Shown here: positions 1 through 10,044 of the stretch, piece after piece | Numbering within the stretch: the first letter of the stretch is position 1 | Layout: every line of letters starts with the position of its first letter | Assembly: GCA_964059195.1 (NCBI GenBank) | Contig: CAXKWD010000001.1 | Span: 218,000,484 to 218,064,483, forward strand | From: Ectobius pallidus | Taxonomy: Eukaryota; Arthropoda; Insecta; Blattodea; Ectobiidae | Length of the DNA stretch: 64,000 nucleotides | Direction: 5' to 3' | Position numbers and translations under genes: made by a program | The notes under the pieces: model-generated | The model's input: the letters and a program-made list of their open reading frames with translations, nothing else | Told to the model about the DNA's origin: nothing | Database searches by the model: none

Positions 1-558
1 ACAGATTTCGTAGCATTTAAACATCGTGTTAAGATGCTCATTAAAGTTGTCTTGTACTTTAGAATTACATATTCGTATAACAATAAAGATAATTGCTTTG
101 ATTGTAGTTCTAAGATTTGCATTATTGTGTGTATTCTGCATGTTCCGTGATTTGGAATTATCAGTGTTTGTTGTTCCTGGCATTACACCAGATACTTGAG
201 GGTCGAGTGTAGCTGTTTGCTTTATCCTGCGCCTAATTCCTGTTTATTTCCCCATAAGTTCTCATTCAGTTCTCTTTTCTTCATTGGTTTTATTTCATCC
301 TTGCTTAGTGAAAACACTTTGTGTCTAATATCCTCCTCCATCCTTATTGTGTGTCATGTGGTATTTGGCCATGTATGCCCTGTCGGTACCACTCGTCTGG
401 TCATGAAGCTATTTCTGTCACAATCCTGGACAAGAACGCTTCCTCCTCAGCTGAAGCTGTCAATCAGCAAAGGAAGTGTGGATGCAATTATCTGTGCTCT
501 TGATTACTCTGCACTGTCTTATGGTGGACCACAAATCTCTCAGAAAAACATTTCTTAT

Positions 559-717
559 GAGTTGCTGAAATGTTTTGAAACTGAAGGGGAAGCTTTCTTG
601 TCCAGGATTATGACAGAAATGTGCAGCAATGACTTCGTGACCAGAACAAGAAGTGGTACCATTGTGTCTCGCTGAAGGAAGGCCATAGAACGGGACGGAG
701 ATTACATGGTAAAATAG
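559..717 (+). pseudogene. Mariner-like transposase relic
   Basis: The frame at 559-612 reads ELLKCFETEGEAFLSRIM, a close match to the block just before the catalytic GDE motif of mariner-family transposases. At 676-717 another frame reads RKAIERDGDYMVK and then stops, which resembles the usual mariner C-terminus. The catalytic centre between them is missing, so this is an internally deleted, frameshifted relic. The enclosing open frame (196-675) has no other recognisable part and is probably not a gene. Confidence 0.55.
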
Positions 718-1096
718 GGAGTGTAGAAGAAACATCATTCTTTCTTCTATGTAAGTTTCATTGTGTTCAAAGTATTGTTGAAGGAAAAATGTGTTGAATT
801 ACTTTCTGGGCAATCCTCGTAATTTCTGTTCATATTGATCTAGGAGGTTGACACATTATTGTCATAGGTAATAATCTTCCATAAAATCCTCCTTGATCCA
901 GTACCTAAATTTCTTAGCAGTAAACAACTTGTTGTTTAAATCGATGATCCTCAAACTTATCTCAAGAAGCCGTATTTCGAGCCTGTTTCTTACTGGAACT
1001 GCTAAGACAGCGATGTTGGTGAGTCCATGCTTTCTGTATTATGCATGCAAAATATCATAGAGCTAATAAAATAATTATAATATGAGTTAAACCATG

Positions 1097-1272
1097 ATAA
1101 TTATATAGGGAGTTGAAATTAACACTAAACTTCACTTTATTGAACTAGTTTCGGTGCCATATGGCAGTTGCAGTATAGCTGTTGAAAATGGTAGCAATGG
1201 CACCGAAACTATTCAGGTAAATCATACCACAAGTGAAGTTTAGTATCAATTTCAGTTCCTTATATAATTATT
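1097..1272. repeat. Short inverted-repeat element, PLE-terminal type
   Basis: Two arms (about 1097-1165 and 1197-1272) are inverted copies around a short loop. Both arms hold a GGCACCGAAACTA-like block (minus strand near 1143-1157, plus strand near 1201-1215), the same shape as the 3' half of the hammerhead-like motifs elsewhere in the window. The CTGANGA box is not preserved (CTGTTGA on the plus strand), so this is probably a decayed copy. Confidence 0.5.
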
Positions 1273-1886
1273 ATGTTATATAACTTCACTGCGTTAACTT
1301 CCTATACAATTTAACATGACACGTTTTACTTCGTCCCCATCCTTGGTTACTTGTCGATTGGCAGATCCTGCTTCTGAAAATCCTCATGTGCACCTGGTGA
1401 AGGTTTGACAAACTTCTTGTTTTAGGTCTGATCTTCTTGTATCTCAAAATTTATCAGTCTAGTTTCGAATTTCTTTACATAAATCTTCTCCCAATCTTCT
1501 AGATCTTTTGAACAGACCAGAGGATCTGGAAATCTGTGAGAAAATTTAAATATAATATATGAATTTCGAGATACCAGAAGATGAGAACCTGATCAAGAAG
1601 TTCGTCAAAGCTCCACCAGGTGCACATCAGGATTTGCCAATTGTCAAGTAGCCAAGGATGGTGACAATGGTCCTTGAAACATGTACCACCAAAAAGTTGG
1701 TAAGTGAAACATAAGTGTCATATTCCAACTCATATTATAATTATTTCATTGTAGTTGCTTCACTGTTTAAGTTCTATCAATTTAACTATATTTCTTATTG
1801 ACACAGGTCATCCTCTGAGAAGTGGTCTATCAATATTTATAATTAATACCATCTCATTTCATGTTTTGCATTTGTTTGTTTTACAG

Positions 1887-1955
1887 TAAGAAGCAACAGA
1901 TGCTATCCAGAGCTCTAAAACGGAAGCGAGCTGCTCAGCGTAACAGAAAAATGCA
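1887..1955 (+). CDS. Penultimate coding exon of an unrecognised basic protein
   Basis: The exon is bounded by a pyrimidine-rich acceptor (TTTTACAG, ending 1886) and a GTATGT donor at 1956. It enters after one base of a split codon and leaves after two, and the split CA/G codon joins in frame to the exon at 5622. It encodes about 22 residues, very rich in Lys and Arg (KKQQMLSRALKRKRAAQRNRKM), suggestive of a nuclear targeting or nucleic-acid binding tail. No family is recognised. Earlier exons must lie left of the window, because no convincing exon is seen between 1 and 1886. Confidence 0.6.
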
Positions 1956-2010
1956 GTATGTCTTGATTTGATTAAATTAATCGGGAAAACATTGTGAACT
2001 GTATATTATA

Positions 2011-2193
2011 TGTAATCAATAAAAATATTCTTCTTCACACATATTTTGTAAGTCAAAACTTACCAAAAGGACGATCGTTTCGGTGAGTGACTTCTCACCA
2101 TCATCAGCTGTTCTCAACCGTGAACGATCGTCCTTTTGGTAAGTTTTGACTTACAAAATATGTGCGAAGAAGAATATTCTTATTGATTACATA
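2011..2193. repeat. Palindromic repeat carrying a hammerhead-like core
   Basis: Arms at 2011-2077 and 2125-2193 are near-perfect inverted copies separated by about 47 bases. The unique loop holds the 5' half of a minus-strand hammerhead-like motif whose 3' half is in the left arm. A sibling of the same family lies at 61180-61370 and shares the flank (TTGATTAAATTAAT, then ATATGTAATCAATAA) but lacks the motif. No ORF is present. It fits a stripped-down terminal repeat of a PLE or a retrozyme-like satellite. Confidence 0.75.
2070..2107 (-). ncRNA. Candidate hammerhead ribozyme (best match)
   Basis: Read on the minus strand: CTGATGA (2101-2107), one extra T, a perfect 6-bp helix II (GGTGAG / CTCACC) with a short loop, then GAAA followed by ACGATCGT and C. 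This gives a short palindromic helix III and a GTC cleavage triplet at 2072-2070. All invariant core positions (C3 U4 G5 A6, G8 A9, G12 A13 A14) are present. The extra base between A9 and helix II is also known in some natural hammerheads (the chrysanthemum chlorotic mottle viroid type). Helix I is weak, so activity may need a dimer. No cleavage data are available. Confidence 0.65.
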
Positions 2194-2199
2194 TAAGTC

Positions 2200-3790
2200 T
2201 TGTTTTATTATATTAGACTTTTTTTTTCTGGAAAGCTAGGAATGAAGCAGCAAATTCTTGTCTTAAATCCATTGCACCATCAAAATTCCAGTAGAATTCA
2301 GGTTTTCTAGTAAAATAAAGACGAAAAATATCATATTTTATTCTCTAGAAAAAAAATTTGGACTGGGCTGGAATCGAACCTGGGTTATCAGCTTTATATG
2401 CTGGCGCTAATTTATGTATCTCTTCCGTGACGGAAAGCCTATCATCAACGAAAACAGCCTTGCCTCAAGTAACATCAAATTTGTGATCATTGTTTATTTA
2501 ACTTAAAAACTTTTTTTCACATGTACCACCAATATCTTATTAGGGTCTTCCCTACTGGCTTGGTGGAATGTAGCCCCGTTTCTCTAGCTGGGTTGCTTAT
2601 TAGGCAGGACTATGTTATCCTGATGAGGTGATAATGAAAATTATAATGCAATCGGTATATTGTAGAATCCCAGAAATTTAGCACTCGATAATCCGACAGT
2701 TCAAATTACTCAGCACCATGACGGGATGGCTAGAAATGAGGTAAACTATTCTGTTGTAATTTATTGACACGTGATTTTTGTTTCATAGAAGATTAACTAT
2801 CGTATTATACGGACTATAAGACACACTTTTTTACCTTGAAAACAGAACTTGAAAGTTGGGTACATCTAATGGTCCAAAGTACAGTAAATTTAAATTATGG
2901 TAAATATTGCCGGAATATCATAGCTATAAACAACGATAAGATAGCTATAAATTTTGGTACAAACTGTACATCAGTGCACTTGTCACAATTGTAAAATAAG
3001 GGTAGCTGGAAGGCAGGTATACAATGCTAAAAGAAAGGAATGTTGAGTTCTTTTATACAAGAGGGGTTGTCTCTACTGGGTGGTTTAAATGAAGGCAATG
3101 ACCTCTAAACAGCCTTGTCTCGTTACACTTACCATATGCTGAATTGGGGGTTAGAGGGTGTAAAAGTATTTTCATTCTTTCACGAGAAATTAGTTCATTT
3201 AATATTTACGCGTTGCCCTTGTAAAGAAGAGATTTTCCTACAACGCAGGTTTTAAGTTAGAAGTGATTTATGCTAATTCCATTGTACAAGGTTATAATTT
3301 ATTTATGCAGTGAAGTATATTATCCCCTTTAAAATTTTTAATTTAAAATCACATTGAATTTCTTTTCCTTTAAATGTCCATCCTAAAATCAAGGTGCATC
3401 TTATAGTCCGTAAAATATGGTATATCTGTATTAACATGTTTTGTGATGATTTTTAACAAAGTTTTTTTTATATTTGAGGACAATAAACACCTTTTTAGTT
3501 TTTGCAATATTAATTTTAATGTTTAAGCTCTTATTCCTGATAATTTAGTATTTTGAAAGCTCAACACCCTTTTAGCCCATATTATGAATTTGCAGGACTC
3601 TACATAAAAATTGAATCTAATAATTACATCTTTCACCAGTTAAAAGTATACTAACCAGTACTATTTTATGTAGAGAAATATATCCCTGAGCGAATTAGAT
3701 ATTGATCTAGATTTTTGTTTGAATTGTCTGAAATTTTGACAGATATTCAAAGGCTGTTTCATAGTCTAGGTGTGGAAAAAAAATTGCCAT
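2200..3790. other. Intron without recognised gene
   Basis: AT-rich intron of the upstream gene. A minus-strand tRNA-like fragment is visible near 2364-2400 (box B-like GGTTCGATTCC after CCCA). No coding exon or complete mobile element is seen in the rest. Confidence 0.5.
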
Positions 3791-3803
3791 AACATGCTCC
3801 ATA

Positions 3804-4047
3804 AAGTTATTCCTCAGGTTCACGAGCGACCCCTGGTGATCCCGTAAAGGGATATTCTCAGTGGATTTGTTACCGGGGTGCGCCAGTCCCCATATCTACT
3901 TAAATCTAAGGACACACACACACACCCAGTCCTGAACCTGGGAAAGACATTTTTCACTACTGAAAAATCCCCGACCCGGCCGGGAATCGAACCCGGGCCG
4001 ACCAGGTGGCTGGCAGTCACGCTACCAACTCACCCACGGCGGCGGAC
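3804..4047 (-). mobile_element. tRNA-derived SINE with 13-bp target duplication
   Basis: On the minus strand the element starts with a tRNA-like head holding box A (GTGAGTTGGTAGCG) and box B (GGTTCGATTCC), then a body with an AC/GT microsatellite, and ends at the left with CCTGAGGAATAACTTT. It is flanked by direct repeats aacatgctccata at 3791-3803 and 4048-4060, the expected mark of LINE-driven insertion. A truncated copy of the same family lies at 11116-11190. Open frames across it are shadows of the repeat. Confidence 0.88.
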
Positions 4048-4116
4048 AACATGCTCCATACAGTGTGTCAAATATTCTAAGATTTGTTAAACAGTTTTAA
4101 ATGGTTAAGTCTGAAT

Positions 4117-4759
4117 ATGTATGTATGTTTATTCATCCTTTGATCATTTTACATGATATAGGACACGTCAGATTCTTACATGATTACATTAATTATTAAA
4201 TAACAAAATTACTAATGTTTACAATGCTAGTTTTTAAATTAAAATTGAAATGCTGAAAATATTACCTATAAGTTAAAATTAACATTTACAAAGTGCTTAT
4301 AACTACTAACTTATTTTTATAACTAGAAACATAATTAACTTACTTATATTTAACAGTTTCAAAAAATTCATCTAAGCTATAAAAACAGTGCTCTATTAGA
4401 AACATTTTTACACAAGATTTGAATTTATGCAGTACAGAGATTTCCTTTAAATGTTGTGGTAGGCCATTATAAAGCTGGAGGCCAGTATAGATAAAATTCT
4501 TTTCAAAGAAGCTTGTGTTATGCGGAATTATCCTAAGTTCTTCTCTGTTTCTTGTGTTATGGGAGTGTACTTGTGAGTTGATGGTATACATGTTTAAATT
4601 TAATTTGACAAATGTCACTATTTCGTAAATATAAATACAAGGCAGAGGCAATATATTTAAATCTTTGAAAAGTTTTCTGCAACTGGTTGTTTTCTTTAGT
4701 TTTAGCAACAGGACAACAGAATTTGCATTAAAACATCCATATCGGTCCCAAATTTCCAC
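4117..4759 (-). mobile_element. Non-LTR retrotransposon fragment (CR1/Jockey-like), 3' part
   Basis: The minus-strand frame 4759-4340 encodes 139 residues matching the C-terminal tail of the reverse transcriptase copy at 55781-56632: both have an H(N/Y)(T/S)TR motif, an F-x-Y-(T/N)-x-LYN-x-LP block and a final C-(F/L)-YSLDE. The 3' untranslated part runs left to a TATG-repeat tail near 4117. The 3' end is also shared with 44195-44390 (TTATTCATCC...GATATAGGACACGTCA). The copy is 5'-truncated, with no RT catalytic region. Confidence 0.75.
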
Positions 4760-4828
4760 TGAGTCAAATCCAATAAAAAGATGTTTTTAAAAATATTACA
4801 AGTCAGTGGATAAAAGTTAAAATTACCA

Positions 4829-4864
4829 CACAACGTTTCAACTCTCCCCTGGAGTCTTCCTCAG
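4829..4864 (-). ncRNA. Candidate hammerhead ribozyme, left arm of PLE-1
   Basis: Minus strand: CTGAGGA (4858-4864), helix II AGACTC / GAG-AGTT with a bulge, then GAAA (4836-4839) and ACGT-T, giving a palindromic helix III and a U at the cleavage position. N7 is G, which the consensus allows. It overlaps the stop codon of the endonuclease frame. Confidence 0.55.
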
Positions 4865-5449
4865 GTGACTTCTCACACATACTGAACAAGAAGAAGATTG
4901 AGTTTCATCACGGTAACCAACGATAAAAACACTGTTTCTCAAATATCTTTCTTTCCAGTTCTTTGGAATGTCAAACATTCCCTCCTCTATGCATTCCGCT
5001 GGCGGCCAGGGAATTTTTAATACTGGAACTTCCCTTTTCAGTCTCCTCATTACATCCAGCCATTCATCCCCTATATCACCATCATACCTATTTAAACACA
5101 CCCCCTGGTTGCCGATTATGCACCATGCCTCATATACCTTTCTTTTTATGTAATCATCCTCAATTCTTACAATGTTTACTTCACCAATACCATGCTTGTT
5201 TTCCGTCATATGCTGACTGAGTCCAGTAGAGCATATTCCACTATTTACATCCCTTTCATGCTCGCGTATTCTGGTTTTAAAGTCCCTCCCGGTTTCCCCG
5301 ACATATGCTCCCTCACAATCACTACATTTTATCGAGTATACTCCGGGAAAATTCATTTTGTCCTTGTTCGTACCAAGATGTTTATACTGGGAAAATATTT
5401 TTTCAATTGTCTTTTCCGTTTTATATGCTGGTACTGTGTGAGAAGTCAC
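4838..5449 (-). CDS. GIY-YIG endonuclease domain of a Penelope-like retroelement
   Basis: About 203 residues. GVYSI followed by C-x2-C and YVGETGR gives the GVY-YVG signature with the zinc-binding-like cysteines seen before it in PLE endonucleases, then R-x-REHERD supplies the conserved Arg and Glu-His. The central part keeps QHMTENKH and a later C-x-N at the place of the family's Asn. The frame is intact over this domain, but it has no natural upstream RT, since the right inverted arm begins at 5450. In a full element this domain nicks target DNA for target-primed reverse transcription. The last codons and the TGA stop (4838-4840) lie inside the hammerhead-like motif of the left arm. Confidence 0.8.
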   Translation of the reverse strand: MTSHTVPAYKTEKTIEKIFSQYKHLGTNKDKMNFPGVYSIKCSDCEGAYVGETGRDFKTRIREHERDVNSGICSTGLSQHMTENKHGIGEVNIVRIEDDYIKRKVYEAWCIIGNQGVCLNRYDGDIGDEWLDVMRRLKREVPVLKIPWPPAECIEEGMFDIPKNWKERYLRNSVFIVGYRDETQSSSCSVCVRSHLRKTPGES

Positions 5450-5486
5450 CTGAGGAAGACTCCAGGGGAGAGTTGAAACGTTGTGT
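5450..5486 (+). ncRNA. Candidate hammerhead ribozyme, right arm of PLE-1
   Basis: This is the same motif as in the left arm, on the opposite strand: CTGAGGA at 5450-5456, helix II, GAAA at 5475-5478, then ACGTT. The two copies face away from the element centre because the arms are inverted. Confidence 0.55.
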
Positions 5487-5621
5487 GGTAATTTTAACTT
5501 TTATCCACTGACTTGTAATATTTTTAAACACATCTTTTTATTAGAATTTGCATTTATGCTTTGACACAATAAGAAGCATAGAGAGTTGTGCGAGTATTTC
5601 ATATAAGATTTGTTGTTACAG

Positions 5622-5928
5622 GCAGCTTGATATACGAGTTACCAAGAAACCAAGGCCTGCAGCCAAGAAACCAGACCCTCGGTGTGTTGCTAGTTCGCTT
5701 CCAGTACTGCAAGAACTGGAGAATTTGCTAATTGAAGATGAAATGACACCACCGCCTGATCTGTCCTTGAGCATTTCTCCCATTAAAGTAGACTCCACTA
5801 GAAAGCAGTCACATAAGCCTCATAACTTCCTCACAAGCACCCGTCTGGCAGATGGTCACCAGGAGTCTATGTTGACAGACCTGCCTTCATTGCCAGTAGC
5901 AAGGAAACAGGGAATGTTACGAATGTGA
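5622..5928 (+). CDS. Terminal coding exon of an unrecognised protein
   Basis: The acceptor TTGTTACAG ends at 5621. The first base completes the codon split at 1955, and the frame then runs 101 codons to TGA at 5926-5928. The N-terminal part is basic and proline-rich (VTKKPRPAAKKPDP), continuing the basic tail of the previous exon. A short acidic helix-like stretch follows (VLQELENLLIEDEM), then a Ser/Pro-rich low-complexity end. No domain is recognised; a nuclear or chromatin-associated role would be a guess from composition alone. An ATG-started reading from 5548 would cross the acceptor and is not preferred. Confidence 0.7.
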
Positions 5929-6071
5929 TTGTTCAATTTCCGTAACTGAGCAAACCCAAAGAAATCCACAAATTTAAAATTTTAGCTTAGTATAAGGTTA
6001 CAGTTTTTTTCCAACCAATCTGGGGACACTTCAAAAATATTATGGATGGAATTTTTAGACAGTGACAGACA

Positions 6072-6254
6072 GGACATACAGCTTCCGATGCTGAAAAATA
6101 GGTGAAGTTCATTATTTTTTCTCAGCAATGAATTGTTCTGAAGCCTTGTAAACTGGCATGCTCTATATTGACTAGTTCTACAATTCAGAACAATTCACTG
6201 CTGAGGAAAAAATAATGAACTTCCCATATTTTTCAGCATCAAAAGCTGTATGTC
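6072..6254. repeat. Foldback/MITE-like inverted repeat
   Basis: Arms of about 70 bp (6072-6140 and 6183-6254) are inverted copies sharing ACAGCTT...GATGCTGAAAAATA and TTCAGAACAATTC. There is no ORF. A diverged relative of one arm lies near 43118-43200 (AGCTTCCAGAACATTTCATT). Confidence 0.7.
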
Positions 6255-6421
6255 CACCCTTAACCTGTGAAAATTCACTAGGTAAAATATCGTAAATGTG
6301 ATGGTGCGTGAACACTTTGCTTGTCTCTATATTTTTACACCATATTATATAGATGCACTATAGTTAAGTGCTATGAACGGTACTTGTTCTTTGTCTGATT
6401 TTATTGTTTTGTGATAGTACA

Positions 6422-6855
6422 TGCAGTGGAAGCTCAACTGAACTGGAGGCCCCAAGCGGTAAAAATTTTGGGACCCTCTAACTCAAGTTGGAAATGAAAG
6501 TTGCAAGAAAACACTCATCAACTTCTAAAAAAAAAAAAAAAAGGAAAGTAATGAAAAATTTCATACTATTATGCATTAAAAAAAATTGTTACATTAATTT
6601 CCGTCTTGCTTTATTTCTTGCAAAATCGTTAATTATTTTGGCAGTGTCAATGCGGTTTACAATTTCCTGTTCTATATACAGAGTGGCCAAGTTATTTGGT
6701 CTTTCTTCTCCCATTGTATTCCTTAAATAATTTTTTACTCTCTTTAAGACAGAAAATTATCTTTCTCTGGACGCATTAGTTAAGGGAATTGCTAGAGAAG
6801 TTTAATACTGTGGGGCCCCACACGGCCGGTTAGTCCACTTACTGTTAAATCTGCC
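6422..6855 (-). pseudogene. hAT transposase C-terminal relic
   Basis: On the minus strand (about 6775-6595) a frame reads FSVLKRVKNYLRNTMGEERP, then NNLATLYIEQEIVNRID and NDFARNKARRKLM. This is the dimerisation domain at the end of ZMYM/hAT-type transposases. The usual ERSFS motif just before it is broken by a TAA in place of the first Ser. The fragment sits between CAGTGGAAG (6422) and the inverse of CAGTGGCAG (about 6855), possible hAT-type ends. It has no start codon. Confidence 0.7.
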
Positions 6856-6998
6856 ACTGTGTACAGTGCATGCCCCTTATTGTGATCACTTCGGGAGGCA
6901 GCTGATCTGATAATGTTAACCGACTGATAACAGTAGCTGAAAGAATTAATTGAAGGAATTTTACTTATACATCAGATAATACACTACAAAAACATAAT

Positions 6999-7388
6999 TA
7001 TAAATAAATAAATAAATAAAATTAGCCTAGACATCCCAAAGGGCAATGGCCTCCTGCGGATTGCAGGGCAAGCTCCTATACCTCTCGTTAGATGAGCTAA
7101 TCCTAGCGAGAGTTTTGTGCATGGTTGGATTGCTTCTGTATTTCCACTAGTCACTTGGGGTGGAGATTTCTCCCATTTTCTTCCACTCTTTTCTGTTCCT
7201 CGCTACTCGAGACCATAGTCTACCTGATGATTTGATGAAGTCGTCCTCCCATCTGGTCTTTTGCCTCCCCACACTTCTCCAGCCTGTTCTGGGGTCCCAA
7301 ATTGTAGCTTTTTGTGCCCATTTTCGTTGGTTCATTCGCATCACATGGCCTCCCCACCTCCATTTCAACTGTTCCGCTATAATTAAAA
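6999..7388 (-). mobile_element. Non-LTR retrotransposon 3' fragment (RTE-like)
   Basis: The minus-strand frame 7368-7147 carries the C-terminal tail common in insect endonuclease-reverse transcriptases: KWRWGGHVMRM, then GRQKTRWEDD and a final VARNRKEWKKMGE. The element's 3' end lies at the left, in an AAAT-repeat tail near 6999-7019. A sister copy is at 15855-16250. It is 5'-truncated, and the clade assignment is tentative. Confidence 0.78.
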
Positions 7389-7605
7389 GCTATTTATTCA
7401 TACATACAAGATAACACGTAACTGTGAATTATTCAACCACTCATAATACCTTGCAAACAATTATTTTCACAGTGAGTAAAACAGGTTTTTATTGTTTCTG
7501 TTTTCCCTTTCGAGTCCATTAACCAATATTTCATACTCATAGCCTTCTTTTTTTGAAGTTTACTGACCTGTAGTGAACGCCGCTTAGCAAAATATTTAAC
7601 ACCTG

Positions 7606-7823
7606 TATAGTAATATAAGAATTGAGTCAATTTTTGTGACACTTACTTCACAAGTCCTCTTTTGGAGACTGGTTTCGGGAAATTTTTTCTCCCATATTCA
7701 TTCCATTCCATTTGGAATTAATGTATGAATATGGGAGAAAAAATTTCCCGAAACTAGTCTCAAAAGAGGACTCAAGTGAAGTAAGTGTCACAAAAATCGA
7801 CTAAATTCTTATATTACTATACT
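7606..7823. repeat. Near-perfect palindromic element with hammerhead 3' half
   Basis: Arms 7606-7701 and 7723-7823 are about 95-100 bp long with few mismatches. The right arm holds TCCCGAAACTAGTC (7745-7759) preceded by a matching GGGA. This is helix II, GAAA and the ACTAGT-C helix III of the hammerhead motif, but the CTGANGA box has drifted. The left arm has the mirror copy with ACTGGTT changes. Probably a decayed PLE terminal repeat. Confidence 0.7.
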
Positions 7824-8473
7824 AGAAAACTTCACTGTTACTAACTTCCTGTAACAATTAATACCTAACACCTATGTTCAAGTCTTTTCTTTTTTCTTTC
7901 ATTCATTCATTCATTCATTTTTTTTTTTTTTTTGTCATTTTCATTTTATGCTAATCATCACTGCATGTCATCACTGTGACCTTCACAAATCAAAAGCGAC
8001 AGCTAAACTGAGGGGTGAAACATGTTTTACTGCATAAAAGAGAAAATTAGGGAATTCCACCCCCTCAAACAGGTCGTCCTATGAGCTGAGAACACTACCC
8101 GTACTTCCAGTACAACGCAATACAGTTGAGTTAGAAATGAAATCCTTATAAACAAAATTTTGAATGACATACAGTACTTGGAAATAAAGCTGCAAAACAC
8201 AAAATGTGATAACATACACCGAATCTTTGTTCACAATAAACAGCATTTTTTCAATTTATGAGTATTAATCCGTATGAGACTTGATCAACGGACTTAAACA
8301 CTTAAATAAATAAATAAATAAATTTTCATAAAAGTGATAACATTGCCCGAATAATAACATTAAGCGGCATCCACTGTACTTTGATATTATTACATAGGAT
8401 TACACTACTATGATGAGAAACCAAGCCGAACATTTAAATGCTGAGGAGCCTTCTGTGGCCTTACATACACGGG

Positions 8474-8671
8474 TATTTAAACACCACACTTAGCTTTATA
8501 CTTCAGCATTGTGAATTATTGTGCTTTTAAATAAACTGTTAGTTTAAAAGTTATGAAATTTTCAAAAATATGTATTTAAACACCACACTTAGCTTTATAC
8601 TTCAGCATTGTGAATTATTGTGCTTTTAAATAAACTGTTAGTTTAAAAGTTATGAAATTTTCAAAAATATT
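8474..8671. repeat. Tandem duplication, 2 x 99 bp
   Basis: A 99-base unit starting TATTTAAACACCACACTTAG occurs twice head to tail (8474-8572 and 8573-8671) with no visible differences, so the duplication is recent. No coding content. Confidence 0.9.
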
Positions 8672-8679
8672 TTTCAGTA

Positions 8680-9386
8680 TGTTCCTGTATGTCCTTTGTT
8701 TGTGTAGTATCCTTTCCTTTATTTAGGGATGGGTCGATACCAGATTTTCTCAATACCGATACGTGATTTTTTTCCTCGATACTCAATACCGTCAACATTT
8801 CCAGTTTCAATAAATAGGTAGGCTACATTAAAAATTAAAAGTTGAGAGAACTGTGTAATACGAACTAAATTAATTAAGTGTGCACATTTAATATCATCAG
8901 TAGCCTATAATTATTTTTAAACTCTATATTAAAACTAAAATTACCGTAGTTTTTGAAACAGTCCACTTACAAGTTTTTGTTAAAAAATTACAATGGGGTT
9001 TGGACAGTCAGCTTGCTTGTTGGTTGTTATTGAAACGTTTGACAGGTAACGAAACAATTAAGAATCTCTTCTGTTTGGACTTTAAAAGTCGGAAAGTCTT
9101 TATTTATGACTAGGTAAAAGTCGCAGAGTAGTTTTCTCCATTTCAAGGAGAAATAGAAGTACAGTATTTACTTTATTTAGTAGACTATTAATTAAGTGGA
9201 GGGAAAGGAAATAGACATTAAATCCATGTCTGGGATATTTAATTAATAGTATATAAATAATAACTTGGCTTCAAAGTACCTACAAATGTAGGACGCCATT
9301 GGGTGTGTGTTCTCAACAGAGAAACCTCCCGTGGTCTGCCTTGTCTTCTGAATCAGTTGAGGAATTTGATGTTGTACTGGCATGTT
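8680..9386. other. Intergenic stretch without recognised gene
   Basis: AT-rich DNA with a possible transposon end: GGATGGGTCGATACCAG near 8726 and a loosely inverted GTATCGAGAGGGCCCATCC near 9605-9623 may bound an old DNA element of about 0.9 kb. The match is too weak for a firm call. Confidence 0.3.
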
Positions 9387-9457
9387 GTCATGGTAGCTCA
9401 ATGGTAGAGCATCGGCACGTTAAGCCGAAGATCCGTGTTCAAATCCCGGTTATGACA
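9387..9457 (+). tRNA. tRNA-like sequence with GTT (Asn-type) anticodon
   Basis: It folds as a cloverleaf: acceptor GTCATGG / TTATGAC (two G-T pairs), D-arm GCTC...GAGC, anticodon stem TCGGC / GCCGA with loop ACGTTAA (anticodon GTT), and T-arm CCGTG-TTCAAAT-CCCGG with one mismatch. Position 33 is C rather than T, and the body is unlike a normal insect tRNA-Asn, so this is more likely a SINE head or pseudo-tRNA than a working gene. Confidence 0.5.
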
Positions 9458-10044
9458 TAAAATTTTTCAAGCTGATTCTTTCTTGTATTTAGTAGACTAT
9501 TAAAAGCAGAAAGAGCGCATTTCCTTAAATTGCAGAATTACCAAAGAATCAAAAAAGTACCAAGTGAGTTTTCTGAAGTATTGCTTGATGCCGATACCAT
9601 GCAAGTATCGAGAGGGCCCATCCGTACTGTTATTGTATTACCAAATTATGCATTGCTTCTGTAGGTGTGAATTCTTTGCCATCGGTGGTATTTTTCTTTG
9701 AATTGCATCTCTGTAAGATGGGACAAGTGGGAGAGAATTTATGGAAGGATGGCCTTGTGTTTGAGAGTTCACAGCCCTTCCATATCAATTGGAAAGGGAA
9801 GTTTTAATCAGGGAAACAACTGGTTTGCGGAGACTGAGAATTCCTCGATCACTATGAGCTCATTCCCCCTTCACAATCTTACAGTTAGGAGAACAAAAAA
9901 TATTTCCACTGCTGGACTGAAAATCCTTGTCAAAACACTTTAAAAATCGGTCAATACATGACTGAAATATTTGGGTAATTGACAGCAACAGAATATATCC
10001 AGTACATGCTTAGCACATAACATCAACTTTCAGGGTTAATTATC

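Larger units (their letters stand above)
4775..5542 (-). mobile_element. Penelope-like element fragment (PLE-1) with inverted terminal repeats
   Basis: A 768-bp unit flanked by arms of roughly 105-113 bp in inverted orientation (4775-4880 and 5430-5542). It holds a GIY-YIG endonuclease frame on the minus strand. Inverted terminal repeats are typical of PLE copies, and each arm carries a hammerhead-like core, one per strand. The reverse transcriptase part is absent. The unit abuts a LINE fragment at 4759. Confidence 0.8.

Noticed and set aside
196..675. 159-residue open frame near the left edge
   Set aside because: Only residues encoded by 559-612 are recognisable, as mariner; the first part is hydrophobic without a family, and no splice or promoter context supports a host gene.
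2619..2645. CTGATGAGG...GAAAA resembling a hammerhead
   Set aside because: No complementary helix II lies between the two boxes and no helix III follows.
3878..4090. Open frames over the SINE on both strands
   Set aside because: They arise from the SINE body; the target duplication and the tRNA boxes explain the region.
9387..9457. Functional tRNA-Asn gene
   Set aside because: Position 33 is C, the acceptor stem has two G-T pairs, and the body is unlike known tRNA-Asn; kept only as a tRNA-like feature.
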